Part shown: positions 42,202 to 52,474 of the stretch, in pieces
How the letters are laid out: each line of letters starts with the position of its first letter
Position numbering within the stretch: the stretch's first letter is position 1
Origin: UBA2421 sp002343075
GTDB taxonomy: Bacteria > Planctomycetota > Phycisphaerae > Tepidisphaerales > Tepidisphaeraceae
Reading direction: 5' to 3'
NCBI GenBank assembly: GCA_937982565.1
Contig: CALJLN010000037.1
Span: forward strand, 1 to 64,000
DNA: 64,000 bases
The notes under the pieces: model-generated
What the model was told of the DNA's origin: nothing
What the model saw: only the letters and a program-made list of their open reading frames with translations
Database searches by the model: none
Position numbers and translations under genes: made by a program

Positions 42202-42863
42202 CGGTCAAATTCCGAGGAAGTGATCGGCTTGAATCGAACACGATCGCCGCATCGAAGCCTCGCCGAAGGTGTTCTGGTGGCGTCAAACATTGGCATAGGC
42301 GTGCGACCGATGATGTTCCATCCGCCGGGCGACTCGCTCGGATAGATGCCGGTTTGCGAACCTCCGATCCCTACCGACCCCGCCCGCACACGTGGCCGTG
42401 GTTCGGCAAGCCGCGGCGAATGGAGTGACGCATCCAAACCGAGCAGGTATGCGAAGCCGGGGAGAAACCCGATGGCACCCACTGTATACACCCGAGAGGC
42501 GAATAGCTCGATCAGGTCGCCGGAGGAACGACCGACGCGATTGGCTATTGCCTGCAGGTCGGGCGCGAAACTCTCTCGGTGGCAAACGGGAATGCTATGA
42601 GTGGATGGCTCGATCGATGTCGAATCCGTTGGAAACGCCGCGGAGGCCAGGGCATTTTCCAGCCAGGCAACAGCGGCTTCGCGTTCGCTTGCATCAAAAT
42701 AGACTGTGATATCTACATACACCGCGACGACATCGCGGACGAAAGGCGGGCACGATCGGGAAATCTGGTCGGCCAACGCGCGCGCCGCGAGCACGGCTTC
42801 GTCCGTCACGATATCGGCAGTGTGAAGTTGGATGGCACTGTCGCCGATCGGGGTTTTCCGCAT
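42192..42863 (-). CDS. pxpB: 5-oxoprolinase subunit B (KipI family)
   Basis: The 223-residue protein has GFLPGFAYLLGL and VRAGSVGIGGSQTGIYPSE, then PGGWNIIGRTP, all typical of PxpB. It is first in the pxpB-pxpC-pxpA operon. It starts MRKTPIGDSA; no strong ribosome site is visible. Confidence 0.93.
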   Translation of the reverse strand: MRKTPIGDSAIQLHTADIVTDEAVLAARALADQISRSCPPFVRDVVAVYVDITVYFDASEREAAVAWLENALASAAFPTDSTSIEPSTHSIPVCHRESFAPDLQAIANRVGRSSGDLIELFASRVYTVGAIGFLPGFAYLLGLDASLHSPRLAEPRPRVRAGSVGIGGSQTGIYPSESPGGWNIIGRTPMPMFDATRTPSARLRCGDRVRFKPITSSEFDRWK

Positions 42864-43055
42864 GACTGGGAAGTGTAACTCGGCGATGGCTTGGAAGGGA
42901 CCCCGTCAGGTCGGAGTCGGGGGAATTGTCGGCAGCCGTTGGTCGAGCGATTCGACGGAGGGCTGGTTTTTTGGCGTACTTCGCCGGCGTGAGGTTGCTT
43001 CAGCGTCGTTTTCGCGGCAGAATTCGTTGGGTCAATTTTGCAGGCAAGGATGCCT
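42864..43055. other. divergent intergenic region
   Basis: No gene or repeat is seen between pxpB and the SpoIID-type gene; promoters for both should lie here. Confidence 0.4.
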
Positions 43056-44297
43056 ATGAACATATGTTGGAAGCAAGTGGGGTCGGTCGGGTGCGGAATC
43101 TGGCTTTTTCTGTTGATCACTCTGCCTGCAGGCTGTGCGGGGCGCGATCGGCTTGGAAGTGATGGGTTGCCGGTGATTCGCGTGAGGCTCGCCGCAGATG
43201 CAAATCAGGTGGCTATTGGAACGAGCCGGCCGACGCTGACGGTCGCCAGTACCGCTGCCGGTGCCCGAAAACTCGCGCTGGTGGAAGGTCAGCCCGCAGC
43301 GATCACGTTCACAGGCAATGGCTGGCAGATTGGCAGTGTGAACGTCCCGGGCGACGACCTGACTGTGACGCCGGATGTTGACGGCACAATCAATATCAAT
43401 GGCGAGTTTTACCGGGGAAAGTTCAGGCTCGTGCCGACGAGCCCTACAAGTTTTGATGTAGTTAATCATGTCGATGCAGAGTCATATCTGCTGGGCGTCT
43501 TGGCACGCGAACTGCTCCGCGACTGGAATGAGGAGGCGTATAAGGCCCAGGCGATCGTTGCGCGAACGTATGCACTTTACGAAGCCCGGACGCAAGGCCC
43601 AGGTAAGCACTGGGATGTGCACCCCGACACGCGCAGCCAGGTGTACGGCGGGGTGAAGGCCGAGACAGGCAAAGCGACTGAAGCGGTGGACGCAACCCGG
43701 GGTATCGTAGCGGCGGCGGGTGCGAGCGGAAGCGAGAAGATATTCAAGGCGTATTTCAGCGCGTGTTGCGGCGGCGTGGGACAAAGTGCGTATGACGCGT
43801 TCGGCGACGCTTACTCACCCGTCCTGAGCGAGCGAAATGTGGGTGGGCTTTGCAATATCTCGCCCAAGCACAATTGGGCGCCAGTGACGATCGACAAGCC
43901 TGAATTGACGCGTCGAATTCGAAGCTGGGGCGAGGCCCGAAACCACCCGATTGCCGGCATTCAGGCGGTCGACCGGATCGATGTAGAATCGGTGAATCGG
44001 TTTGGGCGTCCGGTCAGGTTTATCGTTTCCGACGTCAGTGGGCAGCGATACAGCCTCGGCAGCGAAGAGACGCGCTGGGCCTGCAATGCCGACCGAAAGG
44101 GGGGCCCGCAACTGCTCAGCAGCTATTTCAAACCCGTGAACCAACCGGCCGAGATCGTGTTTACCGAGGGCCACGGCCACGGCCACGGTGTGGGGATGTG
44201 TCAATGGTGTGCCGAAGCGATGGCCCGGCGGGGAATACCGGCTGAGGAGATTGTGCGGATCTCGTATCCCAAGTCGGTGTTGGTGAAAGCGTATTAA
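43056..44297 (+). CDS. SpoIID/LytB-type lipoprotein
   Basis: The 413-residue protein has a lipobox (LPAGC, Cys27). The SpoIID domain shows the catalytic stretch VDAESYLLGVLARELLRDW (Glu152 at the position of the SpoIID catalytic Glu), KAQAIVARTYALYEA and C-terminal EGHGHGHGVGMCQWCAEAMA. SpoIID proteins are lytic transglycosylases that act on stem-peptide-free peptidoglycan, so a role in cell-wall remodelling at the membrane is likely. AAGGA five bases before ATG 43056 decides between three near in-frame starts. Confidence 0.88.
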   Translation: MNICWKQVGSVGCGIWLFLLITLPAGCAGRDRLGSDGLPVIRVRLAADANQVAIGTSRPTLTVASTAAGARKLALVEGQPAAITFTGNGWQIGSVNVPGDDLTVTPDVDGTININGEFYRGKFRLVPTSPTSFDVVNHVDAESYLLGVLARELLRDWNEEAYKAQAIVARTYALYEARTQGPGKHWDVHPDTRSQVYGGVKAETGKATEAVDATRGIVAAAGASGSEKIFKAYFSACCGGVGQSAYDAFGDAYSPVLSERNVGGLCNISPKHNWAPVTIDKPELTRRIRSWGEARNHPIAGIQAVDRIDVESVNRFGRPVRFIVSDVSGQRYSLGSEETRWACNADRKGGPQLLSSYFKPVNQPAEIVFTEGHGHGHGVGMCQWCAEAMARRGIPAEEIVRISYPKSVLVKAY

Positions 44298-44338
44298 GCC
44301 GTCCAATCGCGGCGCGTTGCGGTATCCTCCCGATCTTT

Positions 44339-46369
44339 GTGGGCGATGTTGAGCACGAGCTTCGACTGCTTTGGGCGATCGTGCTGAACGGTCTGCTTCT
44401 GATAGCGGCATTTCAAACCGCTCGCGCATTCGGCGGTGGAGAACTCATACAAACTTGGCTTGACGCGCTGCTGCTTTGGTGGTCGGGGCAATACCTCGTC
44501 GTCGGCAGTCTCGGACTCATCGGCTGGCTTAGCCCCGCGACAGCGACGGCGGGGGGCGTGGTATTGTCTGTCATCGCATTCTTGGTGACGCGCGCCAGCT
44601 CGCGCTCCAACGATCTGCCAGTTGTTGCGGGGTCGGGTGCATCGGGGCGCTTTGCGATTCAACTCGGATTGGCGATTGTGAGTTGCGAAGTAGCTGCAGT
44701 GGTCTGGCAATACCGCGTGCTTCCGCCAATGTCGGACGACGCGCTCACCTACCACCTTCCCGCCGCGGCTACCTGGCTGCGCGAGGGGAGGATCGGCATT
44801 TATGAAACGTGGTTTTTCAACCCCGCCAACACGTTTTCTCCCCTCGGGGGGTCGCTCTTTGCGGCTTGGTTCATGATCCCATTTCAGAGCGACGTCGCGG
44901 CTCGATTTATGCAGACGCCTGCCGTGATTGCGATCTTTCTGGCCGGCGTGCAACTCGTCCTGCGGCTGGGCGGTAGTACGCGTGTGGCCGTCTTGCTCGC
45001 GACCGCAGGGGCGTTGTCTGCGCCTGTGGTGCGACAGATGGTGCTCGCCAAAGATGATCTGTTCCTGACGGCATTCGTGCTGATATTTATCAACGGTTTG
45101 TTGCGAGTCGATCGGCTGGGCGCGATTCGCCTCGGGCTTGCGCTCGGGCTGGCAGCGGCGACGAAGGTTACCTGTGTCTATGCGCTTGCGCCGGCAATGT
45201 TGTTGCTGCTACCGCTGCCGCTACAGAAATCCACTCGACCGCGGTTGAAACGTGTGTTGGCCATAGCGGGCATTACAATGCTGGTCGCGGGGCCTTGGTA
45301 TCTGCGCAATCTCCTTCATTTCGCCAACCCGATCTTCCCGACCGAGGTACGCGCCTTCGGCATGACAATTTTGCCAGGTTTGTTCGTCACCACACACTCC
45401 CCCCGGCTGCGCGAATGGGCGGGGTTGAACGAGACTTTCATCACCGGCTATTTCAGCTTTGGATGGGTGATGGGGGTGTTGGCGGTGAGTGCGTGCGCCG
45501 GCGCGATTTTGTTCGGAAGGCGGGCTGTGTGGCACGACCCGATTGCGAGAATCTGCGTCATGGGGCCGCTGATTGGCACCGTTGCGTTTGTATTCACGTC
45601 GCCGTACGCCGAAGTGCGCTTTCTTTATCCCTGGTTCCTGACGGCGATATTCGCGATCGCACTCTGGCCCGCTTGCGTCAGGCTGGCGATGGCAGCGGTC
45701 GCGGTCTCGGCCTCACTTGCGACATCTTTCGCAAGCGATCTGTTGTTCGACCTCTTGCCCAAAGCGCTTGCTGGCGTGATTGTGTGGCAGATATTGCGCT
45801 TTGTGATGGGGTTGTCTCGGCGCGTTCGTGCCGGTGTGATTGGCACCTTGATATGCACGGCGGCGGGGGCTGTTTGGGTAAACTGGCGAAGCTACGTGCT
45901 GGGCTTGCCGGCGCTGGCAGATTATGCGTGGGAGGAGAAGTATCAGGACTTGGGCCGCGCGTGGGTTTTCCTTCGCAACGAAACGCCTGCCGACGCACCA
46001 GTGGCGTACACGGGCACCTATCTCACCCACCCACTTCTCGGCGCGCAGCTTACCCGCTGCGTGGCACATGTTCCGGTGAGCGCGACCGTGACATCACTCG
46101 CCAAATTGCCAGGGTTCACGATGCCGATGTCGGCACGCAACATGCTTCGCGAAGCAATCCCTGCTGCAGCGACCGATGCGGACGAGTCGTTGTGGAAGAG
46201 CCGGCTGAGTGGCTTCGGAGCAGAATACTTCCTCATCAAGCTCCACCCACCCGGTAATGCGACTGTGCCCATCGAGTGGCACTGGGTGCGGCGCGATCCT
46301 CGCTTTACCGAAGTGTTTCGCAGCGGCGATGTCTTTGTATTTGCCATCGCGCCAGCATCACCGGGTTAG
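44339..46369 (+). CDS. GT-C family membrane glycosyltransferase
   Basis: The 676-residue protein has about 13 membrane helices and a first outer loop with LPPMSDDALTYHLPAAATWL, where the Asp pair and His are at the GT-C catalytic position. The remaining C-terminal 150 residues are soluble. It probably uses a polyprenyl-phosphate sugar as donor. The acceptor is unknown. GTG 44339 is the likely start; no ribosome site is clear. It lies 41 bases after the SpoIID-type gene, possibly cotranscribed. Confidence 0.75.
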   Translation: MGDVEHELRLLWAIVLNGLLLIAAFQTARAFGGGELIQTWLDALLLWWSGQYLVVGSLGLIGWLSPATATAGGVVLSVIAFLVTRASSRSNDLPVVAGSGASGRFAIQLGLAIVSCEVAAVVWQYRVLPPMSDDALTYHLPAAATWLREGRIGIYETWFFNPANTFSPLGGSLFAAWFMIPFQSDVAARFMQTPAVIAIFLAGVQLVLRLGGSTRVAVLLATAGALSAPVVRQMVLAKDDLFLTAFVLIFINGLLRVDRLGAIRLGLALGLAAATKVTCVYALAPAMLLLLPLPLQKSTRPRLKRVLAIAGITMLVAGPWYLRNLLHFANPIFPTEVRAFGMTILPGLFVTTHSPRLREWAGLNETFITGYFSFGWVMGVLAVSACAGAILFGRRAVWHDPIARICVMGPLIGTVAFVFTSPYAEVRFLYPWFLTAIFAIALWPACVRLAMAAVAVSASLATSFASDLLFDLLPKALAGVIVWQILRFVMGLSRRVRAGVIGTLICTAAGAVWVNWRSYVLGLPALADYAWEEKYQDLGRAWVFLRNETPADAPVAYTGTYLTHPLLGAQLTRCVAHVPVSATVTSLAKLPGFTMPMSARNMLREAIPAAATDADESLWKSRLSGFGAEYFLIKLHPPGNATVPIEWHWVRRDPRFTEVFRSGDVFVFAIAPASPG

Positions 46370-46417
46370 TTTAGCCTGCATTGCAATCCCCTCGCCTTGC
46401 CCGCATAGTCGGCGGCT

Positions 46418-47560
46418 GTGAAACACGCAGTCAGGTATGAACTGATGTCCACCGACGGCAGCGCGCGGCGAGGAAAGGTGCATACGCCGCACGGGTCATT
46501 TGACACGCCGGCGTTCATGCCAGTTGGTACCCAAGGGACCGTGAAGGGCTTGCTGCCCGACACTATTGCCTCCACTGGCTCTCAGTGCATCCTTGGCAAT
46601 ACTTATCACCTCATGCTCCGCCCGGGCGAGAAGGCGGTGGCGGCGCTGGGAGATTTGCATCAGTTCATGGCATGGCCGGGGCCGATTCTGACCGACTCTG
46701 GCGGGTTTCAGGTGTTTTCGCTCGCCGACATCAACCGAATCACCGACGATGGCGTGACGTTCAAGAGTCACATTGACGGCTCGACGATCTACCTCACACC
46801 CGCCCGGAGCATCCAAGTTCAGAATGATCTGGGTGCCGATATCATCATGGCGTTTGATGAATGCCCGGATCCCACGAAGCCCCGGGAGTATCAGTTGCAG
46901 GCAGTGGAACGGACGCTTCGGTGGGCCGAGCGGTGCATTTCCGCGCACGCAAGAATGGCTGATCAGGGGCTTTTCGGGATCGTGCAGGGTGGCACCGATC
47001 TGGAGTTGCGGGCGCACTGCGCTAGATCGCTGATAGCGATGGATTTCCCCGGCTACGCCGTCGGCGGGTTGGCGGTGGGGGAGGGGTTTGCAGCGATGAA
47101 GTTAGTGCTCACAGCGGTGGTGCCGACGCTGCCGGATACCAAGCCGCGATATCTCATGGGAGTGGGATTCCCGAGGGATATCGCTGAGGCAGTTCGACAT
47201 GGCGTGGACATGTTTGACTGCGTCATGCCCACCCGAAACGGCCGCAACGCCTACGCTTTCACCGCCGGGGGGGCGATTCGACTCCGAAACAGCCAATTTG
47301 CCCGCGACCGCGGCCCGATCGAGGCTGGCTGCGACTGCATTGCTTGTAAGTCCTTTACCAGAGGTGCGATACGTCACTTCTTTTTCGCAGGCGAGATGCT
47401 TGGCCCCATCCTCGTTTCAGTGCATAATGTGCGGTTCTACCAGCGGTTGATGGCGGATATCCGCACGGCGATCGCAGAGGCGCGGTTTGACCGCTTTTAC
47501 GAGGCCGACCCCCGTTGCCGACTGTGTGGAAGTGATTCAGCGGCTGAGGTGATGATGTAG
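46418..47560 (+). CDS. tgt: tRNA-guanine transglycosylase
   Basis: The 380-residue protein exchanges guanine-34 for preQ1 in GUN tRNAs for queuosine. TDSGGFQVFSL holds general acid/base Asp93; VDMFDCVMPTRNGRNA holds nucleophile Asp267; zinc ligands are Cys305, Cys307, Cys310 and His336. The GTG start is at 46418. It is followed by yajC and secDF, an order found in many bacteria. Confidence 0.97.
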   Translation: MKHAVRYELMSTDGSARRGKVHTPHGSFDTPAFMPVGTQGTVKGLLPDTIASTGSQCILGNTYHLMLRPGEKAVAALGDLHQFMAWPGPILTDSGGFQVFSLADINRITDDGVTFKSHIDGSTIYLTPARSIQVQNDLGADIIMAFDECPDPTKPREYQLQAVERTLRWAERCISAHARMADQGLFGIVQGGTDLELRAHCARSLIAMDFPGYAVGGLAVGEGFAAMKLVLTAVVPTLPDTKPRYLMGVGFPRDIAEAVRHGVDMFDCVMPTRNGRNAYAFTAGGAIRLRNSQFARDRGPIEAGCDCIACKSFTRGAIRHFFFAGEMLGPILVSVHNVRFYQRLMADIRTAIAEARFDRFYEADPRCRLCGSDSAAEVMM

Positions 47561-47661
47561 TGGGGTGCTGCGTGGTTTTGATACGTCACTAACTTCATTG
47601 CTGGATTTGAGTTAAGAAACACCACGAATCGACTCACTATAGAAGAAAGACGGAGACCCAT

Positions 47662-48009
47662 TTGAACGCTTTGATGATCATCGTGGCCCAATCAACCCCC
47701 CCGGCGGGAGGGAACGCGCCGCCGCCTGCGTTTCAGTTTCTGCAGAGCTTTGGGCCGTTCATTCTTCTGCTGGTGGTGCTGTGGTTTTTTGTGATCCGCA
47801 GCAAGCAGAAAGAGGCCAAAGTTAAGAGAGACATGCTCGACAGCCTGAAGAAGAATGATCGAATTGAGACGATCGGCGGGGTTTTGGGCACGGTCGTTGA
47901 GGTGCGCGATGGTGAAGTGGTCGTCAAGGTAGACGAGACCAGCAACACAAAGATGCGATTTCGCAGAAGCGCGATCCATCGCGTTTTAAGCGACGACGAG
48001 AAGAAGTGA
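47662..48009 (+). CDS. yajC: preprotein translocase subunit YajC
   Basis: The 115-residue protein has one membrane helix (SFGPFILLLVVLWFFVI) and a cytoplasmic tail starting RSKQKEAKVKRDML...KNDRIETIGGVLGTV, as in YajC of the SecDF-YajC complex. TTG 47662 preceded by CGGAG is the likely start; ATG 47674 is possible. It lies between tgt and secDF. Confidence 0.93.
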   Translation: MNALMIIVAQSTPPAGGNAPPPAFQFLQSFGPFILLLVVLWFFVIRSKQKEAKVKRDMLDSLKKNDRIETIGGVLGTVVEVRDGEVVVKVDETSNTKMRFRRSAIHRVLSDDEKK

Positions 48010-48066
48010 TTGTAGAAAACGGACCTTTATCCCCTCACCCACGAACACGGGCGAGGGAGGAAACTC

Positions 48067-51000
48067 ATGCCAACAAACTTCACGGGCCGAATAACGCTGA
48101 TTTTTGCCATTACCCTGGCCATGCTCTGGGCAATTTTTCCGGGCATGTTTAAGGGCGATTTCGGGCACGGGTTAAAGCCCGGCATCGACATGGTCGGCGG
48201 GACGAGTTTACTTTACGAGATTAAGGCACCGGCAGGGACGGCCGATCCGAAACTGGCCGAACAGGTGATGGAGGCGCTCAAAAAGCGCGTCGATCCCGAC
48301 GGCGTGCGCAATCTGATCTGGCGTCCCCAGGGTGGAACCCGCCTTGAGATTCAGATGCCGCTATCCAATCAATCGGGCCAGGCCAAGGCCCGCCGCGACG
48401 CCTACGCGACCGCCCAGCGATCGATTGAAGAATATGGTGTGCGCGTGACCAGCGTGGTGGACGCGATCCAAAACGCCACTGGCGACGCCCGCCGCGATCG
48501 CCTTGCAAAACTCTCACAAAGCAATACTCGGCGAGACGAGCTTTTCGGCGCCATGGCGAGTGTCTGGGACCAGATCCAGGCCTCCCGGGCCGCGCGCGAC
48601 GCGGCGCGGCAGGCCGAGTTGGAGAGCCAGTTCGACTCCCTTCGCTCTCAGATCGACGAGACCAACCTGAGCGTCGCCGAACTGGAGAATGTGCTGCAGT
48701 TCAACCCCACACAGCGGGACGCGCGGCTGAAGGAACTGAAGCAGCGGTTTGATTCGCAGGGATTTGCCACACTATCGACAAAAATCGACGAGTTTGCCAA
48801 GGCCTATGACGACTATACGAAAGTCCGCGGTGCACTCGATGACTCTGGCGACCTGAAGCGACTGTTGCGAGGAAGTGGCGTTCTGGAGTTTCACATCCTG
48901 CCCAGCCCCGAAGAAATGCGCAGCATGCCGGAGGTGGCGGCGATGATTCAACGGCTGCGCGAACGAGGCCCCCGGGTGGAGGCGGGTGACACGCTGCGAT
49001 GGTTCGAGGTGGCCCGCCCAGATGAAATGGCGCGGTCTCACCAACTTTTCTCGCCTGCAGGGAGCGACAAGAAGTATGTGCTGGGATGGGCGATTCCTGG
49101 CAAGCAGATGATCAACGCCGAAAACCTCCCGCGGTGGTCACTGGAGGCGGCCTACCGCACGCCGACGGAAATGGGCATTCCGGTGGTTGGGTTTCGGTTT
49201 GACCCGGTCGGCGCACGGCTGTTCAGTGAGTTGACCGGTGCAAATGTAGGGCAGTCGCTGGCGATTTCGCTCGATGACAAGATTATCACCGCGCCCAACA
49301 TCCGCCAGCAGATCAGCCGGCAGGGCACGATCGACGGGGGCAGCGACGGTTTCACCGCGTCGGAGCTGAATTACCTCATCAGCACGCTTGCCGCAGGCTC
49401 GCTGCCGGCACAACTGGCGGAAGACCCGATCAGCGAGCGCACGGTCGGCCCGCAGTTGGGCAAGGACAACCTGCGGGCTGGGCTGACAGCGTGCGCATTT
49501 GGATTGATCGTCGTGGCGGTCTTCCTGATTGGCTACTATTACATCAGCGGCGTTGTCGCGATGATCGCCGTGCTGTTGAACGTCGTCTTCATTCTCGGTG
49601 CAATGGCGGCGCTGAACGCCACCTTTACGCTCCCCGGCGTTGCTGGCATTGTTCTGACGATAGGCATGGCGGTCGATGCCAACGTACTGATTTTCGAGCG
49701 TCTGCGTGAAGAGCAGGCGCGCGGTATGGGCATTCGGCTTTCGCTGCGAAATGCTTACGACCGCGCGTTTAGCGCAATTCTCGATGGTAATGTCACTACC
49801 GCCATCACCAGTTTTTTCCTGATGTGGATGGGTAGCGAAGAGGTGAAGGGGTTTGGCATCACGCTGCTGCTGGGCATCGTCAGTTCGCTGTTTACGGCGT
49901 TGTTTGTCACCAAGACGATCTTTGCATTGATGATCGATAAGCTGGGGGTCGAGAAGCTCGGCAGCGTGCCAATGAGCCTGCCGTGGTGGAACCGCTTCCT
50001 GCGGCCCAACATCGATTGGATGAAGCTTGCTCCGGCATTCTACAGCTTCAGCATCGTGTTTATGGTTATCGGGTTGGTCCTCTTCAGCATTCGCTGGAGC
50101 CAAAGCCGTGTGCTGGATGTGGAGTTTGCCAATGGGACGGCGGCGCAGTTTGAATTGCGCGAACCGATCAAGATCGATGAGCTTCGATCGATTATCCAGA
50201 GGGCGAGCGATGCTCACCCGGACAAGCTGCCTGCACCGGCAGTCGTCTCGGTCGGTGCTGATGAGAAAACTTATGAAGTCATCACGCCGAACGATAATGC
50301 AGCCGCGGTGAAAGAGGTCCTTAAGGAAGCGCTGCAGGGTAAGCTGAATCTGCAGGAGCCGAGCCAGTTTGCAATGGTGGGTGCCAGCCTCGGCGAGGCG
50401 ATCAACCGGGCTGTGTTCCCGATCGAGCCGAATTCGATTTCATTTGACGGCATCACGCCCACCGAGGTGCGGGAACATATTGGCGGCGTGGCGTTCATTC
50501 TGAGGGATCTGCGGCCGATGATCGCAGGTCCCGATATCGAGCGTCGGCTTGACCAGCAGCGATTGCAGGTGGGTTCTGAGCAGGCTGGATACCGAAAGGT
50601 GAGCGTCGAAACGTTCCCGGATCAGAATGCCGCGGTCGTTTTGATGAGCGATGACGCGATTCCGTACGACAAAGATCCGGAAAAGTGGCAGGCCGAGCTT
50701 GCGGTGCCTGGTTGGAGACTGGTGAACGACGCGATCAACAACCCGGTTGAACTTCAAAAGGTCACTAATTTCAGCCCGCAGGTGGCTGGCGAAACTCAGT
50801 TTCAGGCCATTATCGCCCTGGTGGCATCGTGCATTGTAATCATGGCCTATATCTGGATTCGCTTCGGCAATCTACGATATGGAACAGCCACCATCGTTGC
50901 CCTGCTTCACGACACGCTATTTGTCGTGGCGGCGATTGGCGTGGCGCATTATGCATCTGAAATTGCATTTTTCCGCGACTATCTCCTGCTGGAGCCGTTC

Positions 51001-51375
51001 CGAGTCAATCTGACGGTGGTGGCGGCGATTCTGACTGTCATGGGTTGGAGCATGAACGATACGGTCGTAGTGTTCGACCGAATTCGAGAGAATCGTGGCA
51101 AGCATGGGGTTGTTGATCGCCAGTTGATCAATGACTCGATCAACCAGACCCTGAGCAGGACGCTTCTCACCGGCGGAACTACGCTTGTAACGCTCGTCGT
51201 CATGTACATTAACGGCGGGCCGGGAATTCACGGCTTTACATTTTCCATGGTGGTTGGCATTATTGTAGGGACTTATTCGTCGGTGGCGATCGCGTCGCCG
51301 CTGCTTCTCATCGGCCAGAAGCAGGTCAAAGATGCGCGAAAGCCTTCGCCAACAGCGCAGTTGCAGCGGGCGTAG
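48067..51375 (+). CDS. secDF: fused protein-export protein SecDF
   Basis: SecD and SecF are one 1102-residue chain with 12 expected membrane helices. The SecD half has GIDMVGGTSLLYEIK, the P1 domain, and GMAVDANVLIFERLREE; the SecF half starts near 640 with VLDVEFANGTAAQFE and has GWSMNDTVVVFDRIRENR. Residues 110-250 form a charged coiled-coil insertion (SVWDQIQASRAARDAARQAE onward) not found in E. coli SecD. It pulls exported chains through SecYEG using the proton gradient. GAGGGAGGAAA precedes the start. Confidence 0.96.
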   Translation: MPTNFTGRITLIFAITLAMLWAIFPGMFKGDFGHGLKPGIDMVGGTSLLYEIKAPAGTADPKLAEQVMEALKKRVDPDGVRNLIWRPQGGTRLEIQMPLSNQSGQAKARRDAYATAQRSIEEYGVRVTSVVDAIQNATGDARRDRLAKLSQSNTRRDELFGAMASVWDQIQASRAARDAARQAELESQFDSLRSQIDETNLSVAELENVLQFNPTQRDARLKELKQRFDSQGFATLSTKIDEFAKAYDDYTKVRGALDDSGDLKRLLRGSGVLEFHILPSPEEMRSMPEVAAMIQRLRERGPRVEAGDTLRWFEVARPDEMARSHQLFSPAGSDKKYVLGWAIPGKQMINAENLPRWSLEAAYRTPTEMGIPVVGFRFDPVGARLFSELTGANVGQSLAISLDDKIITAPNIRQQISRQGTIDGGSDGFTASELNYLISTLAAGSLPAQLAEDPISERTVGPQLGKDNLRAGLTACAFGLIVVAVFLIGYYYISGVVAMIAVLLNVVFILGAMAALNATFTLPGVAGIVLTIGMAVDANVLIFERLREEQARGMGIRLSLRNAYDRAFSAILDGNVTTAITSFFLMWMGSEEVKGFGITLLLGIVSSLFTALFVTKTIFALMIDKLGVEKLGSVPMSLPWWNRFLRPNIDWMKLAPAFYSFSIVFMVIGLVLFSIRWSQSRVLDVEFANGTAAQFELREPIKIDELRSIIQRASDAHPDKLPAPAVVSVGADEKTYEVITPNDNAAAVKEVLKEALQGKLNLQEPSQFAMVGASLGEAINRAVFPIEPNSISFDGITPTEVREHIGGVAFILRDLRPMIAGPDIERRLDQQRLQVGSEQAGYRKVSVETFPDQNAAVVLMSDDAIPYDKDPEKWQAELAVPGWRLVNDAINNPVELQKVTNFSPQVAGETQFQAIIALVASCIVIMAYIWIRFGNLRYGTATIVALLHDTLFVVAAIGVAHYASEIAFFRDYLLLEPFRVNLTVVAAILTVMGWSMNDTVVVFDRIRENRGKHGVVDRQLINDSINQTLSRTLLTGGTTLVTLVVMYINGGPGIHGFTFSMVVGIIVGTYSSVAIASPLLLIGQKQVKDARKPSPTAQLQRA

Positions 51376-51478
51376 GGTACAGCGTGGCATTAGGGTAAAA
51401 GAGTATGGACCGGCCCGTGGGTGATTCGGGTCGGGAGTGTACACATCATATTTTCGCACGAGGGAAAGGATTTCCCGT

Positions 51479-52354
51479 ATGGTTCGCAAGGACGTGAAAA
51501 TCGGCGCAGTGGTGCTTGCCATCCTGCTGGCAGTAATCGTGGTCTATGTTTTGGTCGTGCCCGGAGGTGCGCCAATTGATGGCCAGCCTGTCGTCAATGC
51601 AGACGATGCCTTCAAGGAACAGATGAAACGAGCCGAATCCGGCTCTGCCTACCCCCCCAGCGGGACTACGGGCGACGGTCAGGCTCCCGTCACCACTATC
51701 ACACCCGCCAATCAGATCGCCGGCGGGCAGCCTGCGGCAAACGACCCGTTCGCCGACTCAGGTGAAAAGTGGATGCTGGCCCTCAACACTGGTTCGATGC
51801 CCCAGGGCCGGCTCAAAAGCAACCCGGGCACCAACCGAGGACCATCGCAACAGGGCATTATTCCCTCGGGCGATGGCTTCCGCTCCCCGCCAGCGGACAA
51901 CGGCACCGCTGCCGGAAATGCACCGATCAGCATTCAGCCTGATGATTCCATCCGACCAACAGTGAAGACCCACACAGTGCAGCCGGGCGACTCCATTGCC
52001 CGAATCGCTGAGACTGTTTACGGCAGTCAGGTTTATTACAAGGCGATTCTCACAGCCAATCCCGGCGTCGATCCGAAGAGGCTCAAGCCGGGCACGGTCC
52101 TGCAGATTCCTGATGTGAAAGAGGTGAAGGCCAACGGGGGGGCGGACGATCCATCGCCGGCGCCAGCGCTGGCCAAAACCGAGTATCGCATAGTAAGCGG
52201 CGACAGTATGCACGGCATCGCCAAGAAGCTCTACGGAAAATCGGATATGTGGGAACAGATTTACGACCTGAACAAGGCCAGAATCGGCAGCGATCCCGCC
52301 AAGCTGAAAGTTGGGATGATTCTCAAGCTGCCTACCGCGCCGACGCATAACTAG
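51479..52354 (+). CDS. membrane-anchored double LysM protein
   Basis: The 291-residue protein has an N-terminal membrane anchor (IGAVVLAILLAVIVVYVLVV), a Pro/Gly/Gln-rich linker and two LysM domains: HTVQPGDSIARIAETVYG (about 161-205) and YRIVSGDSMHGIAKKLYG (about 235-285). It should bind peptidoglycan or chitin-like glycans outside the inner membrane. AAAGGA before ATG 51479 fixes the start rather than 51437. Confidence 0.85.
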   Translation: MVRKDVKIGAVVLAILLAVIVVYVLVVPGGAPIDGQPVVNADDAFKEQMKRAESGSAYPPSGTTGDGQAPVTTITPANQIAGGQPAANDPFADSGEKWMLALNTGSMPQGRLKSNPGTNRGPSQQGIIPSGDGFRSPPADNGTAAGNAPISIQPDDSIRPTVKTHTVQPGDSIARIAETVYGSQVYYKAILTANPGVDPKRLKPGTVLQIPDVKEVKANGGADDPSPAPALAKTEYRIVSGDSMHGIAKKLYGKSDMWEQIYDLNKARIGSDPAKLKVGMILKLPTAPTHN

Positions 52355-52474
52355 GCCCGAGATTGGACAGCAGCCAAACCCTTATGGTTGCCATCCGCGC
52401 TGAAGGGCTTCTCGTCTTCGTTCCGCACGGACATGCAACCCTCACAGGAACTTCTCAGGCTATAATCTCCCTGA

